Below are positions 52,251 through 60,725 of a DNA stretch of 64,000 nt, in pieces. The notes under the pieces are model-generated. The model had not been told where the DNA came from. It ran no database searches and saw nothing but the letters and a program-made list of their open reading frames with translations. A program made the translations under genes and the position numbers. Position 1 is the stretch's first letter, and every line of letters starts with the position of its first letter. The DNA is from Thiopseudomonas denitrificans (GTDB taxonomy: Bacteria; Pseudomonadota; Gammaproteobacteria; Pseudomonadales; Pseudomonadaceae), in the NCBI RefSeq assembly GCF_002866065.1, contig NZ_LNJZ01000005.1, positions 292,144 through 356,143 on the forward strand, in the 5' to 3' direction.

Positions 52251-52369
52251 ATGGCAGTCCAGCGCTTTTGTGCGAATGAATTGGCACGCATCTAGTGGAA
52301 TGACGTTTGATATAGTGAACCTGCTGGCCAAGGATGGTATCACTGCTTATTTCTGCCACTGGAACTGTC

Positions 52370-53206
52370 ATGACGACCATCGAGCTGAACGAAGAAAACC
52401 TGCCCCGGCTGGCACCGCGTCCGTGTGACTGTCACAAGGGCCAGTTGGGTCATGCCGTGATTGTTGCCGGTGGCGCGGGCATGGGCGGTGCCGGTTTGCT
52501 GGCGGCACAGGCCTGTTTGCGATTGGGCGCGGGGCTGGTCAGCCTGCTGACCCATCCCGATCATGTGGCTGCCAGCCTGGCCCGCCAGCCGGAAGTGATG
52601 GTACATGGCGTGACCACGGCCGCCGGCTTGCAGCCGCTGTTGCCACAGGCCACGGTGCTGCTGCTCGGGCCGGGACTGGGGCAGACAGGCCAGGCGGCCG
52701 ACATGCTTGAGGCGGCAGCCGGGTCGCCGGTGGTGCAGGTCTGGGATGCCGATGCGCTCAATTTGCTGGCGCTGCAGCCGGAGCGTTTCATTGCTGCCGG
52801 CCCGCGAATCCTGACTCCCCATCCGGGCGAGGCTGCCCGTCTGCTGGGCTGGTCTGCTGGTGAGGTGCAGGCGCAGCGCGAGCAGGCAGCCCTGCAGCTG
52901 GCCCGTCAGTACCAGTCGGTGGTTGTGCTCAAGGGCCATGGCAGTCTGATTGCCGATCCGGGCGGGCAGCTGCTGGTTTGTCGGCATGGTCATCCGGTGA
53001 TGGCCGGTCCGGGTTTTGGGGATGTGTTGGGTGGCGTCATTACCGCCTTTGTAGCGCAGGGCATGTCATCGGTGGATGCGGCCTGCCTGGCCGTTTGGTT
53101 GCATGCCCGGGCCGGAGAGCGGCTCGCTGCACAGGGCAGGGGGGTGATCGCCAGTGACCTGTTAACTCCCATGCGTGCGTTGCTGGAGGCCTGGAGCCCG
53201 GTGTGA
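52370..53206 (+). CDS. nnrD: ADP-dependent NAD(P)H-hydrate dehydratase NnrD
   Basis: Repairs hydrated NAD(P)H. 278 residues with the ribokinase-like signature HPGEAARLLGWS around 160 and a HGHPVMAGPGFGDVLGGVIT anion/GD loop around 215-235. The epimerase domain (NnrE), usually fused at the N-terminus, is absent here. The ATG at 52370 has only a weak SD. Independent gene after ligA. Confidence 0.92.
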   Translation: MTTIELNEENLPRLAPRPCDCHKGQLGHAVIVAGGAGMGGAGLLAAQACLRLGAGLVSLLTHPDHVAASLARQPEVMVHGVTTAAGLQPLLPQATVLLLGPGLGQTGQAADMLEAAAGSPVVQVWDADALNLLALQPERFIAAGPRILTPHPGEAARLLGWSAGEVQAQREQAALQLARQYQSVVVLKGHGSLIADPGGQLLVCRHGHPVMAGPGFGDVLGGVITAFVAQGMSSVDAACLAVWLHARAGERLAAQGRGVIASDLLTPMRALLEAWSPV

Positions 53207-53515
53207 TGCGAAACACCGGGTATCTGGATCAGCGCCATGCAGTGCTGCAGGGATGTTGCAAGTAAATCCGGGGCTGCCCCGGACAGCTGTAACGGCCCAG
53301 CCCTTTGCGGCCAGTGCTCTGCTGGATCTGCCTTTTCTGACATCCAGGGCCCCGTGCGACGGGCTGTAATGACTGGTAGCAGGGAGTGACGCCGCAAGCG
53401 GCATGACAAGAATCAATGATTTACAACTTTAAAAGTTGATAACGATTATCATTTGTAATATGTTGATCGCGATCGTCTGCCTGTTGCAGATCTTGTCGTT
53501 CCGGAGTGATTCCCC
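53207..53515. other. 309-bp gap upstream of the TonB receptor gene
   Basis: Holds a GC-rich inverted repeat TCCGGGGCTGCCCCGGA (53266-53282), a stretch loosely like the cloverleaf repeat core (TTGCAAGTAAATCC near 53255), the Fur box (53437-53451) and a -10-like TAATAT. I see no gene in it. Confidence 0.6.
53437..53451. promoter_or_regulatory. Fur box of the TonB receptor gene
   Basis: TGATAACGATTATCA fits the 7-1-7 Fur pattern TGATAAT-N-ATTATCA at 13 of 14 arm positions. It lies 65 bp before the receptor ATG and just upstream of TAATAT (about 53456), so iron-bound Fur would block the promoter. Confidence 0.85.
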
Positions 53516-55561
53516 ATGCATAAATTCCCCCTTAAACCTCTGCTGCTGGCTTGTCTGGCGGCCAGCTGCCAGCTTGCGCAGGCTGATGATGAGGTCAGCC
53601 TAGGTACTGATGTGGTCACCGCCCGTGGCTACGCCAGTGACAGTTTTTCCACGCCACAGGCCATCGAGGTGGTGCGGCCCGACGCAACCAGCACCGGCCC
53701 GGCCGGCAACCTGTTGCGTGGCAAGCCCGGGCTGGCTCTGCATTCCGATGGTGCCTGGGGGCAGAACCCGGTGCTGCGCGGCCTGAAGAAGGAAAGCGTG
53801 GTAGTGATGGTGGACGGCATCCGCATGAATTCGGCGCAGCCGCAGGGGGCACTGGCGTCCTTCATGGATCTGGGCTTGCTGGACCGCGTCGAGGTGGTCA
53901 AGGGGCCGGGTTCGGTGCTCTATGGCAGCGGTGCCATGGGTGGCGTGGTCAACCTGCTGACACCTGAGCCGCGCTTTAGCGACGAGGCCCGCATGGGCGG
54001 CCGCTTTGGTCTCTCGGCCAGCAGCGTCGACCGTGGTGTCGCCGGTGCCCTGCTGGTGGAGGCCAGCAACAGCGATCATGGCCTGGTCGCCGGCATTTCC
54101 GGGCGTGACGTCGGCAACTACAAAAGCCCCGACCGCCGTGAAAAGCGCACCGGTTACGACTCAGGTACCGCCTTGCTGAAGTATCAGTACCGGCTGGCCG
54201 ACGGCTATGTGCTGCGGGCTTATGCGCAGTATCACCAGGATGAGGATGTCTGGTATCCGGGGTCAACCAAGCCTGGCCCGAGTGCTGCCGTTGGCAGTTT
54301 GACCATCCACTCACCGAAGCAGACCCGTGAACTCTATGGCCTGGGGCTGGATGCGGCTTTGCTGGGAGGGACCCTTTCAACTGATGTTTATCGTCAAGAA
54401 GTCTATCGCGAGATTCGTGGCTGGTCGTCCGGGCAGCGTCGCAACATGGTCAGTAACGATGTCAGTTTCATCACCCACGGCCTGCGCAGCCAGTGGAATG
54501 GTGCAGTGGGTAGCCACTGGCTGACCGTTGGTGGCGAAGCCTGGCAGATGACTGGCGACCCGGAGCGTTACAACTACCAGCCGCCGGCGTTTGCAGCGAC
54601 CCGGACCGACCCGTTCAAGGACGGCAAGCTGACCTCCTATGGTGTTTTCGTCCAAGATGAATTTACCCTGGGCAGCACCGAGCTGACCGCTGGCGCGCGT
54701 TTTGACCGCAACAAGGGTACAGCCAAGCAGAAGGGCATGGGCACAAGGCTGATGACTAGCGGCCTGACCCGCAGTGACAACAGCTTCTCTTGGTCGCTGG
54801 GTGCGCTGCAGCCATTGACCGATACGCTGAACCTGTATGCCAATGTCGGCCAGGCCTATCGTTCACCGGATATGCGTGAACGTTTCGAGGATGCCGAGCG
54901 TGGTGATGGCTATTTCCATATCGGCAACCCCAAGCTGAAAGCCGAGCGCTCCACCAGTTACGAGCTGGGGCTGAAGGGTCGTGACGGCCTGCAGAACTAC
55001 CAGTTGGCCGCCTTCTATACCCGTATTGATGATTACATCGCTGGCCGGATAACCGGTGAGACAAACCAGCCCAACAATCAGCCCATCAAACGTACTGAGA
55101 ACCTCGACAAGGTCGTCATTTTCGGTCTGGAGGGCAGCCTGGAGCAGCCGGTCGGCGACTTCATCGTCGATGCCGGCTTCACCTGGCTGCGCGGCAAGAA
55201 CAAGCAGGATAACGAGCCCCTGTACCAGACTCCGGCCAGCGAGCTGCGTCTGGGCATCGGTCAGCCGGCTGATGTTGGCTTCTCCTGGCATACAGGCGTG
55301 CGTGCCGTGGCCAGGCAGACCCGCATTGCCAAGAAGTTCAGTAATGGCACCGAAGACAAGACCTCCGGCTTTGTCACTGCCGATATCAACCTGGGTTACG
55401 GCTTTGGCAGTGTTGCCGGTCTCAAGTCCAGCCGGGTTGACCTGCAACTGAGCAACCTGACCAACAAGAAGTATCACGAACACCTGACCGACGGCCTCAG
55501 CGGCTACGAGCTGAAGGCTCCGGGCCGCGGTGTGACACTGGCGGTCAGCGGCAGCTTTTGA
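53516..55561 (+). CDS. TonB-dependent outer-membrane receptor
   Basis: 681 residues. Signal peptide about 1-23 (ending AQA), then a plug domain (about 30-150, with DRVEVVKGPGSVLYGSGAMG) and a 22-strand barrel ending in a typical Phe (GVTLAVSGSF). The AYRSPDMRERFED and NPKLKAERS motifs resemble heme/hemoglobin-type receptors, but the ligand is uncertain; a siderophore receptor is also possible. It is Fur-controlled by a clear box. No periplasmic or ABC components lie next to it. Confidence 0.9.
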   Translation: MHKFPLKPLLLACLAASCQLAQADDEVSLGTDVVTARGYASDSFSTPQAIEVVRPDATSTGPAGNLLRGKPGLALHSDGAWGQNPVLRGLKKESVVVMVDGIRMNSAQPQGALASFMDLGLLDRVEVVKGPGSVLYGSGAMGGVVNLLTPEPRFSDEARMGGRFGLSASSVDRGVAGALLVEASNSDHGLVAGISGRDVGNYKSPDRREKRTGYDSGTALLKYQYRLADGYVLRAYAQYHQDEDVWYPGSTKPGPSAAVGSLTIHSPKQTRELYGLGLDAALLGGTLSTDVYRQEVYREIRGWSSGQRRNMVSNDVSFITHGLRSQWNGAVGSHWLTVGGEAWQMTGDPERYNYQPPAFAATRTDPFKDGKLTSYGVFVQDEFTLGSTELTAGARFDRNKGTAKQKGMGTRLMTSGLTRSDNSFSWSLGALQPLTDTLNLYANVGQAYRSPDMRERFEDAERGDGYFHIGNPKLKAERSTSYELGLKGRDGLQNYQLAAFYTRIDDYIAGRITGETNQPNNQPIKRTENLDKVVIFGLEGSLEQPVGDFIVDAGFTWLRGKNKQDNEPLYQTPASELRLGIGQPADVGFSWHTGVRAVARQTRIAKKFSNGTEDKTSGFVTADINLGYGFGSVAGLKSSRVDLQLSNLTNKKYHEHLTDGLSGYELKAPGRGVTLAVSGSF

Positions 55562-55580
55562 TGGTCTTTTGCGCAGAAAT

Positions 55581-55610
55581 AAAGAAGGGAGCCAATTGGC
55601 ACCCTTCTTT
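55581..55610. terminator. Bidirectional terminator between the TonB receptor and nhaD
   Basis: AAAGAAGGG (55581-55589) and CCCTTCTTT (55602-55610) pair around GCC-AATT-GGC. Being A- and T-tailed on both sides, it can serve both convergent genes. Confidence 0.8.
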
Positions 55611-55632
55611 GTTTGCAGCTCTTTGTGTTTTC

Positions 55633-57066
55633 TTAGAAGCGTTCAAACACACCCAACAGCGTACCCAGCCACAGGTGACACAGGATACTGGCGACATAGC
55701 CCAGTGCAATGGCGGGCAGCCAGCGCAGGTGACTCATGAAGGTGTAGTGGCCGCGGGCGGCACCCATCAGGGCAACACCGGCAGCGGAACCGACTGACAG
55801 CAGGCTGCCACCGACACCGGCGGTCAGGGTCACCAGCAGCCAGTGGCCGTGGCTGATCGCAGGGTTCATTTCCAGTACGGCGAACATTACGGGGATGTTG
55901 TCCACCACGGCAGAGATGATACCGATGCCGACGGCAGCCCAGGTGGCACCCAGATCTTCAAACAGTACAACGGATACCAGTTGCAGGTAGCCCAGGTAGC
56001 CCAGACCGCCTACACACATGACCACGCCGTAGAAGAACAGCAAGGTGTCCCACTCGGCCTTGGCAACAGGGCTGAACACGTCAAACGGAACCACGCCACC
56101 CAGATACTTGAGGGCTTCCTCGTCGTGCTTGGCTTCGGCACGCTTGCGCTTCTTGTCCAGGGACTTGGGCAGGGTCATGCGCAGGAAGTAACCGAAGAAC
56201 TGCAGGTAGCCCAGACCGACCATCATGCCGAATACCGGTGGCAGACCCAGGAACTGGTGGCCCAGAACCGCAGTAACGATGGTGAGCAGGAACAGGGCGA
56301 TGATGCGGCGGGCACCACGCTTGAGGACCACTGTTTCGGTGACGGCAGCAGGCTTGCCGGCAGGAATGAAGAAGTTCATGATCAGCGCGGGAACACCGAA
56401 GTTCAGCACTGAAGGCAGGAACAGGTCGAAGAATTCGAGGAACTCGACGCGACCAGCTTGCCATACCATCAGTGTGGTGATGTCGCCAAAAGGACTGAAT
56501 GCGCCACCAGCGTTGGATGCTACTACGATGTTAATACAGGCAATGGCAATGAACTTGCCCTGGCCTTCGGCTACCTTGAGTACCACTGCACACATCAGCA
56601 GGGCGGTGGTCAGGTTGTCGGCTACTGGAGAAATGAAGAAGGACATGACACCTGTCAGCCAGAACAGTGTACGGTAGCTGAAACCCTTTTTTACCATCCA
56701 GGCACGCAGTGCATCAAAGGTGCGGCGCTCTTCCATGGCGTTGATGTAGGTCATCGCCACCAGCAGGAATAGCATCAACTCGGTAAAATCGAGGAAGTTG
56801 ACGCTGAACGCCTCTTTGGTTGCGACAGCATCTGTGCTTACGATTCCGACCAGCAGCCAGATCAGGCCGGCGCCGATCAGCATGGGCTTGGATTTGCGCA
56901 GCTGCAGTTTTTCCTCACCGACTACCACCAGGTAAGCGATGACGAAAACAAAGACCGCCAGATAGCCCCACAGGGTGTTGGTGGCATCGAGGTTTTGTAC
57001 TTCGTTAGCAAACACAGGAGTTGCGAACAACCCGGTAGCAAGCAACATGGATAGTTTACGTAGCAT
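55633..57066 (-). CDS. nhaD: Na+/H+ antiporter NhaD
   Basis: 477-residue polytopic inner-membrane antiporter. A signal-like first segment (MLRKLSMLLATGLFATPVFA) is followed by about 11 membrane helices with FISPVADNLTTALLMCAVVL, ASNAGGAFSPFGDITTLMVW and ISAVVDNIPVMFAVLEM. These motifs are typical of NhaD (sodium extrusion under alkaline or saline stress). The ATG at 57064-57066 is preceded by GAAGAAG; the TTG at 57090 is less likely. A Fur-like site lies 145 bp upstream. Confidence 0.94.
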   Translation of the reverse strand: MLRKLSMLLATGLFATPVFANEVQNLDATNTLWGYLAVFVFVIAYLVVVGEEKLQLRKSKPMLIGAGLIWLLVGIVSTDAVATKEAFSVNFLDFTELMLFLLVAMTYINAMEERRTFDALRAWMVKKGFSYRTLFWLTGVMSFFISPVADNLTTALLMCAVVLKVAEGQGKFIAIACINIVVASNAGGAFSPFGDITTLMVWQAGRVEFLEFFDLFLPSVLNFGVPALIMNFFIPAGKPAAVTETVVLKRGARRIIALFLLTIVTAVLGHQFLGLPPVFGMMVGLGYLQFFGYFLRMTLPKSLDKKRKRAEAKHDEEALKYLGGVVPFDVFSPVAKAEWDTLLFFYGVVMCVGGLGYLGYLQLVSVVLFEDLGATWAAVGIGIISAVVDNIPVMFAVLEMNPAISHGHWLLVTLTAGVGGSLLSVGSAAGVALMGAARGHYTFMSHLRWLPAIALGYVASILCHLWLGTLLGVFERF

Positions 57067-57210
57067 GGGATTCTTCTTCAGGTTGACCAAAGGGAGTGCA
57101 GAGCCAGGACAGGTACTGCGGACGGCGACAAATTGTATCAGGATGTGCAGAGCAATGCATGGGGTGCCCCCGGTGCGGGGGTTACCACAGGTTACACTTT
57201 TCTTTTTTGT

Positions 57211-57225
57211 TGAAAATTATTCTCA
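57211..57225. promoter_or_regulatory. Fur-like site between nhaD and nnrS
   Basis: TGAAAATTATTCTCA matches the 7-1-7 Fur pattern at 12 of 14 arm positions. The nearest downstream gene on the minus strand is nhaD; on the plus strand no ORF follows. Confidence 0.5.
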
Positions 57226-57324
57226 TGAATAACAATGGGTTGTGGTTGTGTCGAGTTGTGGGGGCGCAGAAGTGCCCGGTAATCATTTCAACAAAACTTC
57301 ATTCTGGACAATTTTGACTGTTGT

Positions 57325-58572
57325 TCAGGCAGGGTTTTTTGGCAAGTCGGGCAGGGGCTCGGCGCAACCGGCCTGGCCATCGCTGCGCGGGCTGCACAAA
57401 ATGCCGAAGAAATGCAGGGCAAACAGGGCAAAAGCCGCTATCCACAGCAGGCCCGCGACGATCAGCAGGGTGCTGTAAAGGGGTAGCAGGCTGTATACAC
57501 CGGCCAGTGTCCGTACCACTCCGGCAGCAGCCAGCAGCAGGGCCGCCAGTGGCAGCCAGCGGCGGCGGTCGAGCCAGAGCCCGGAGTGGATGCGCGAAAC
57601 GATGCACATGATGGTAAAGATCACCAGCCCCATGCTGCCGGCCAGCAACAGGTGGCGCGCTGCCGATGGCAGGATGGGCGCACCCATCCAGGCTGCGCCC
57701 AGCGCGCCATAACCCAGTGCCATCAGCCAGTAGCTGCCATACAGCATCAGGGCCAGACGGCTGAACAGGGGCTTGCCGATATGCCAGTCATTGAGCAGGT
57801 GCAGGATGGCTGCCATGGCTGCCAACGCGGTCCAGCCGGTAACCGGGCTGTTGCCCAGCAGCAACTCGGTGACGGCGCACAGCAGGATGCTGGCAATGGC
57901 CAGGTTACGCCGGGGCGGGCGGGCCAGATACACCGCTGCATCCGGATCGCTGATGCTGGTGTCGGATTCGACCAGGTTGTTGACCACGCTCATCGAGACC
58001 CGGCTGGCCGCGAGGATGATCAGCACCATGAACAGGTGGGCAGCGGCATACAGCCAGGCCATTGCCTGTCCGCCATGGGCCAGGCTGATGAAAAAACCGG
58101 TCTGGATGCCGGCCAGCATCAGGACGGCCAGCGGAAAACTGATATGCCTGCGGTCAGGGTCTTGCCAGGTCGGCGGGACGATACGCCAGAGCAGAAATGC
58201 CCAGAACGCAAGGTTGAGCAACAGGGCCGGCCAGGGCGTCAGCCAGCCGGCCAGCAGATAGGCCAGCCGTGCGGCCAGCCACAGCAGGCTCATGTGCAGC
58301 AGGGGGCGTGCAGCCATGAAGCCGGTACGGGTGAACTCGGGAATGGCGGTCAGGGCGAAGCCTGCGGTGGCGGCAGCGGCAAAGCCGAACAACAGCTCGT
58401 GAGCGTGCCACAGGGTCCAGCCGCCGGCAATGTCCAGTGCCGGCAACCAGCCTTGCAGGGCGAGTAACCAGAGGCCCATGAACAGCACCGCACTGGCGGC
58501 GGTAAAGATGAAAAATGGCCGGAAACTGCACAGCAGCACCGGGGAATGCAGACAACGCTGATGCAGACTCAT
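57325..58572 (-). CDS. nnrS: NnrS family heme-copper membrane protein
   Basis: 415 residues with about 12 hydrophobic segments, SFRPFFIFTAASAVLFMGLW near the start and HAHELLFGFAAAATAGF and IPEFTRTG loops typical of NnrS. The family protects against nitric oxide and nitrosative stress and binds heme and copper. Starts inside the ABC ATPase stop (58572 vs 58569), so it is the last gene of the transporter operon. Confidence 0.9.
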   Translation of the reverse strand: MSLHQRCLHSPVLLCSFRPFFIFTAASAVLFMGLWLLALQGWLPALDIAGGWTLWHAHELLFGFAAAATAGFALTAIPEFTRTGFMAARPLLHMSLLWLAARLAYLLAGWLTPWPALLLNLAFWAFLLWRIVPPTWQDPDRRHISFPLAVLMLAGIQTGFFISLAHGGQAMAWLYAAAHLFMVLIILAASRVSMSVVNNLVESDTSISDPDAAVYLARPPRRNLAIASILLCAVTELLLGNSPVTGWTALAAMAAILHLLNDWHIGKPLFSRLALMLYGSYWLMALGYGALGAAWMGAPILPSAARHLLLAGSMGLVIFTIMCIVSRIHSGLWLDRRRWLPLAALLLAAAGVVRTLAGVYSLLPLYSTLLIVAGLLWIAAFALFALHFFGILCSPRSDGQAGCAEPLPDLPKNPA

Positions 58573-59366
58573 GGTGCGCAGCCTCCGTGGGCAACAGGTT
58601 GCGGCATGTCTTCGTGATTGATGCCGACACCGTCCAGTTGAAAACCGAGCCGTACCAGCGGTTGCTGCATCAGCTCGACACTGGTGCGGTAGATCCAGTT
58701 GTCGTCACGCAGAGCATGGGGTTGTGCCATGGGGAATTCCGCCAGAATACGGCCCGGCTCGGGAGCCATCATCAGGATGCTGTCTGCCAGCCGTACGGCC
58801 TCCATCAGATCGTGGGTGATCATGATGACGGTGGTGCCATGCTCTTCGACATGGCGGCGCAGAAGCTGATACAGCTCAAGCTTGAGGCCGATGTCCAGCG
58901 CGGAAAAAGGCTCGTCCAGCAACAGCAGCTCGGGGCTGACCAGCAGGGCGCGGGCCAGTGCAACCCGGCTTTGCATGCCGCCGGACAGCTCGTGGGGGTA
59001 TTTGTCCAGATCATCACGGGTCAGCCCGAGCTGGCCGGCCAGCTCAATGGCGCGTTGCTGGCGCTCCAGGCGGCTGATTTTTCGTGCTTTCAGGCCCAGG
59101 GCGATGTTGTCCAGTGCGGTTTTCCAGGGCAGCAGGCGCGGCGACTGGAACATGCAGGCCAGTTGTTCGAAGGGCTGTTCAAGATGGCCTTCGCTGTGGG
59201 TCAGCAGTCCGGCAATGATGTGCAGCAATGTGCTTTTGCCGCAGCCGGACGGCCCGACCAGCGCCAGGGTCTGGCCGCTGCTGACGCTCAGGCTGATGTT
59301 GTTGAGGACTTCGACGATGCCGTATTTGTGGAACAGGTTGTCGACTTTCAGCTGCTTCATGCTCAT
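58569..59366 (-). CDS. ABC transporter ATP-binding protein (nitrate/sulfonate/taurine type)
   Basis: 265 residues with Walker A GPSGCGKSTL, signature LSGGMQSRVALARAL, Walker B LLLDEPFSALD and the switch His in MITHDLMEA. SsuB/TauB class. The ATG at 59364-59366 has GGAGG 7 nt before it and overlaps the permease stop. Works with the permease and substrate-binding protein. Confidence 0.93.
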   Translation of the reverse strand: MSMKQLKVDNLFHKYGIVEVLNNISLSVSSGQTLALVGPSGCGKSTLLHIIAGLLTHSEGHLEQPFEQLACMFQSPRLLPWKTALDNIALGLKARKISRLERQQRAIELAGQLGLTRDDLDKYPHELSGGMQSRVALARALLVSPELLLLDEPFSALDIGLKLELYQLLRRHVEEHGTTVIMITHDLMEAVRLADSILMMAPEPGRILAEFPMAQPHALRDDNWIYRTSVELMQQPLVRLGFQLDGVGINHEDMPQPVAHGGCAP

Positions 59367-60160
59367 GCATTTTCCTCCTGTCGCCAGCGTTCGACATGCC
59401 GCTTGATCGGCTCCAGCAGTAGATACTCGGTAGCCAGCAGCGCAGCCAGCACGGCCACCACCCAGGCCAGGGTGCCAGAGGTATCCAGCTGGGCGCGGGT
59501 TACCGCCAGTGCCGCACCGACCCCGTCGGAGCTGCTCAGCAGTTCGGCCATCACCACCACCTTCCAGGAGGTGCCCAGTGCGGTGATCCAGGCAGGAAAC
59601 ACATAGGACGCAAGGTGTGGGAGGTAGACATCGGTAAGGCGCATCAATGGTGGCAGGCCGTAGACATCGGCGACCGCCTTGAGCTGGTTGTCCAGCGTGC
59701 GGGTGCCCTGCATGGCACCGGCAAACACGATCGGCAGACAGGCGATGAATACGGTAAAGACAGGTGTGGCATCGCCCAGGCCGAACCAGAGCATGGCCAA
59801 CACCAGCCAGGCAATCGGCGGCATGCCGAGAAACAGGGTGACCAGCGGACGGGACAGGATTGAGGCGGTAACGGAAAACCCGGCCAGCATGCCGAGAAAA
59901 GTACCGGCGGCCAGTGCCAGCAGCAGGCCGTACAGGGCCCGGCGGGCTGAAATGAGCAGCTCGGGCAGCAGCTCGCCCTGGTCAAACAATGTGCCCAGTT
60001 GTTTCAGTGTCTCGACCGGACCGGGCAGGATCAGGCTGCCGTAGTAGAGCCCGGCAAGCTCCCAGGCGGCGCAGAATAGCAGCAAACTGGCAATGGCGCC
60101 CCAGCCGCTCCAGAGATAAGAGAGCGTGGCAGAGAGGGAGCGGAGAAAGTAATTAAACAT
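59363..60160 (-). CDS. ABC transporter permease (nitrate/sulfonate/taurine type)
   Basis: 265 residues with six hydrophobic segments and the EAA-type loop (VYGLPPLMRLTDVYLPHLAS). SsuC/TauC class. No clear SD. Separated from the substrate-binding gene by 565 bp of repeats. Confidence 0.9.
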   Translation of the reverse strand: MFNYFLRSLSATLSYLWSGWGAIASLLLFCAAWELAGLYYGSLILPGPVETLKQLGTLFDQGELLPELLISARRALYGLLLALAAGTFLGMLAGFSVTASILSRPLVTLFLGMPPIAWLVLAMLWFGLGDATPVFTVFIACLPIVFAGAMQGTRTLDNQLKAVADVYGLPPLMRLTDVYLPHLASYVFPAWITALGTSWKVVVMAELLSSSDGVGAALAVTRAQLDTSGTLAWVVAVLAALLATEYLLLEPIKRHVERWRQEENA

Positions 60161-60222
60161 GGAGGGGTTTTCTTTTTTTGGGGCTTGAATCGTGTTGGCT
60201 GCTGGATTTGTGTTTGGCGGAT

Positions 60223-60314
60223 CGGGTTACAGTTGCGCAAAGACGCCGCGAGTACATCCATGTAGGCTCGAGGGCGACATCCATGTCGCCCACGCTTTGC
60301 TCCACTGTAACCCG
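60223..60314. repeat. Cloverleaf-like palindromic repeat, copy C
   Basis: Arms CGGGTTACAGT (60223-60233) and ACTGTAACCCG (60304-60314). Inside are GCAAAG/CTTTGC (60237-60242 with 60295-60300), TACATCCATGTA (60253-60264) and a perfect hairpin GGGCGACAT-CC-ATGTCGCCC (60272-60291). Confidence 0.85.
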
Positions 60315-60446
60315 AACCGCTTTGTATACATTTGTGTTGCTTGCCGGTTTTACGGTGGTGATATTACGCCCCAAAAGGTTGGAGGAGGAAGTGGCGCAGG
60401 CTGCGCCTGCACCGTCCGGTAGGCTCGGGCCATTGAGTGTCCCTTG

Positions 60447-60537
60447 TGCGAATAAATTCGCACCTACATGTGTTTGCGGCAGTTTTGTGCATTTCAGCCA
60501 ACACTCCCGTTAATTGTAGGTCCGGATTTATCCGGAC
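60447..60537. repeat. Two REP-like palindromes
   Basis: GTGCGAATAAATTCGCAC followed by CTACA (60447-60469) is an inverted copy. TGTAGG followed by GTCCGGATTTATCCGGAC (60520-60537) is a direct copy. They stand between cloverleaf copies C and D. Confidence 0.85.
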
Positions 60538-60613
60538 AAAGCCCGGCAAAGCCGGGCCATGCTTTTCTTCCCCTTCGCACCAGCCAGCAAAACGCGGCGG
60601 GCACGGAGTTTGG

Positions 60614-60719
60614 GGTGTTGTCAGGCCGGGTGGAGCAAAGCCTTGGCGGCAGGGATGCCGCCATGGAGCTTACATGGATGTACTTGCAGCGACTTTGCGT
60701 AACCCGGCCTGACAACACC
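60614..60719. repeat. Cloverleaf-like palindromic repeat, copy D
   Basis: Perfect 18-bp arms GGTGTTGTCAGGCCGGGT (60614-60631) and its inverse at 60702-60719. Inside are GCAAAG/CTTTGC (60635-60640 with 60693-60698), GGCGGCA-GGGA-TGCCGCC (60645-60662) and TACATGGATGTA (60671-60682). It is in reverse orientation to copies A and C and starts 6 bp after the substrate-binding stop, so it may end that transcript. Confidence 0.85.
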
Positions 60720-60725
60720 AGCACA

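Larger units (their letters stand above)
60161..60725. other. 565-bp intergenic region made of repeats
   Basis: Holds two cloverleaf-like elements and two REP-like palindromes (see separate entries) between the ABC permease and substrate-binding genes. Small frames here follow the repeats and are not genes. Confidence 0.85.

Noticed and set aside
53217-53345. Possible fourth cloverleaf repeat after nnrD
   Set aside because: Only TTGCAAGTAAATCC and one GC-rich hairpin are reminiscent; no outer arms or second hairpin can be paired.
60494-60724. Frames giving CKYIHVSSMAAS-type proteins at 60.2-60.7 kb
   Set aside because: They are translations of the cloverleaf and REP-like repeats, without ribosome binding sites.
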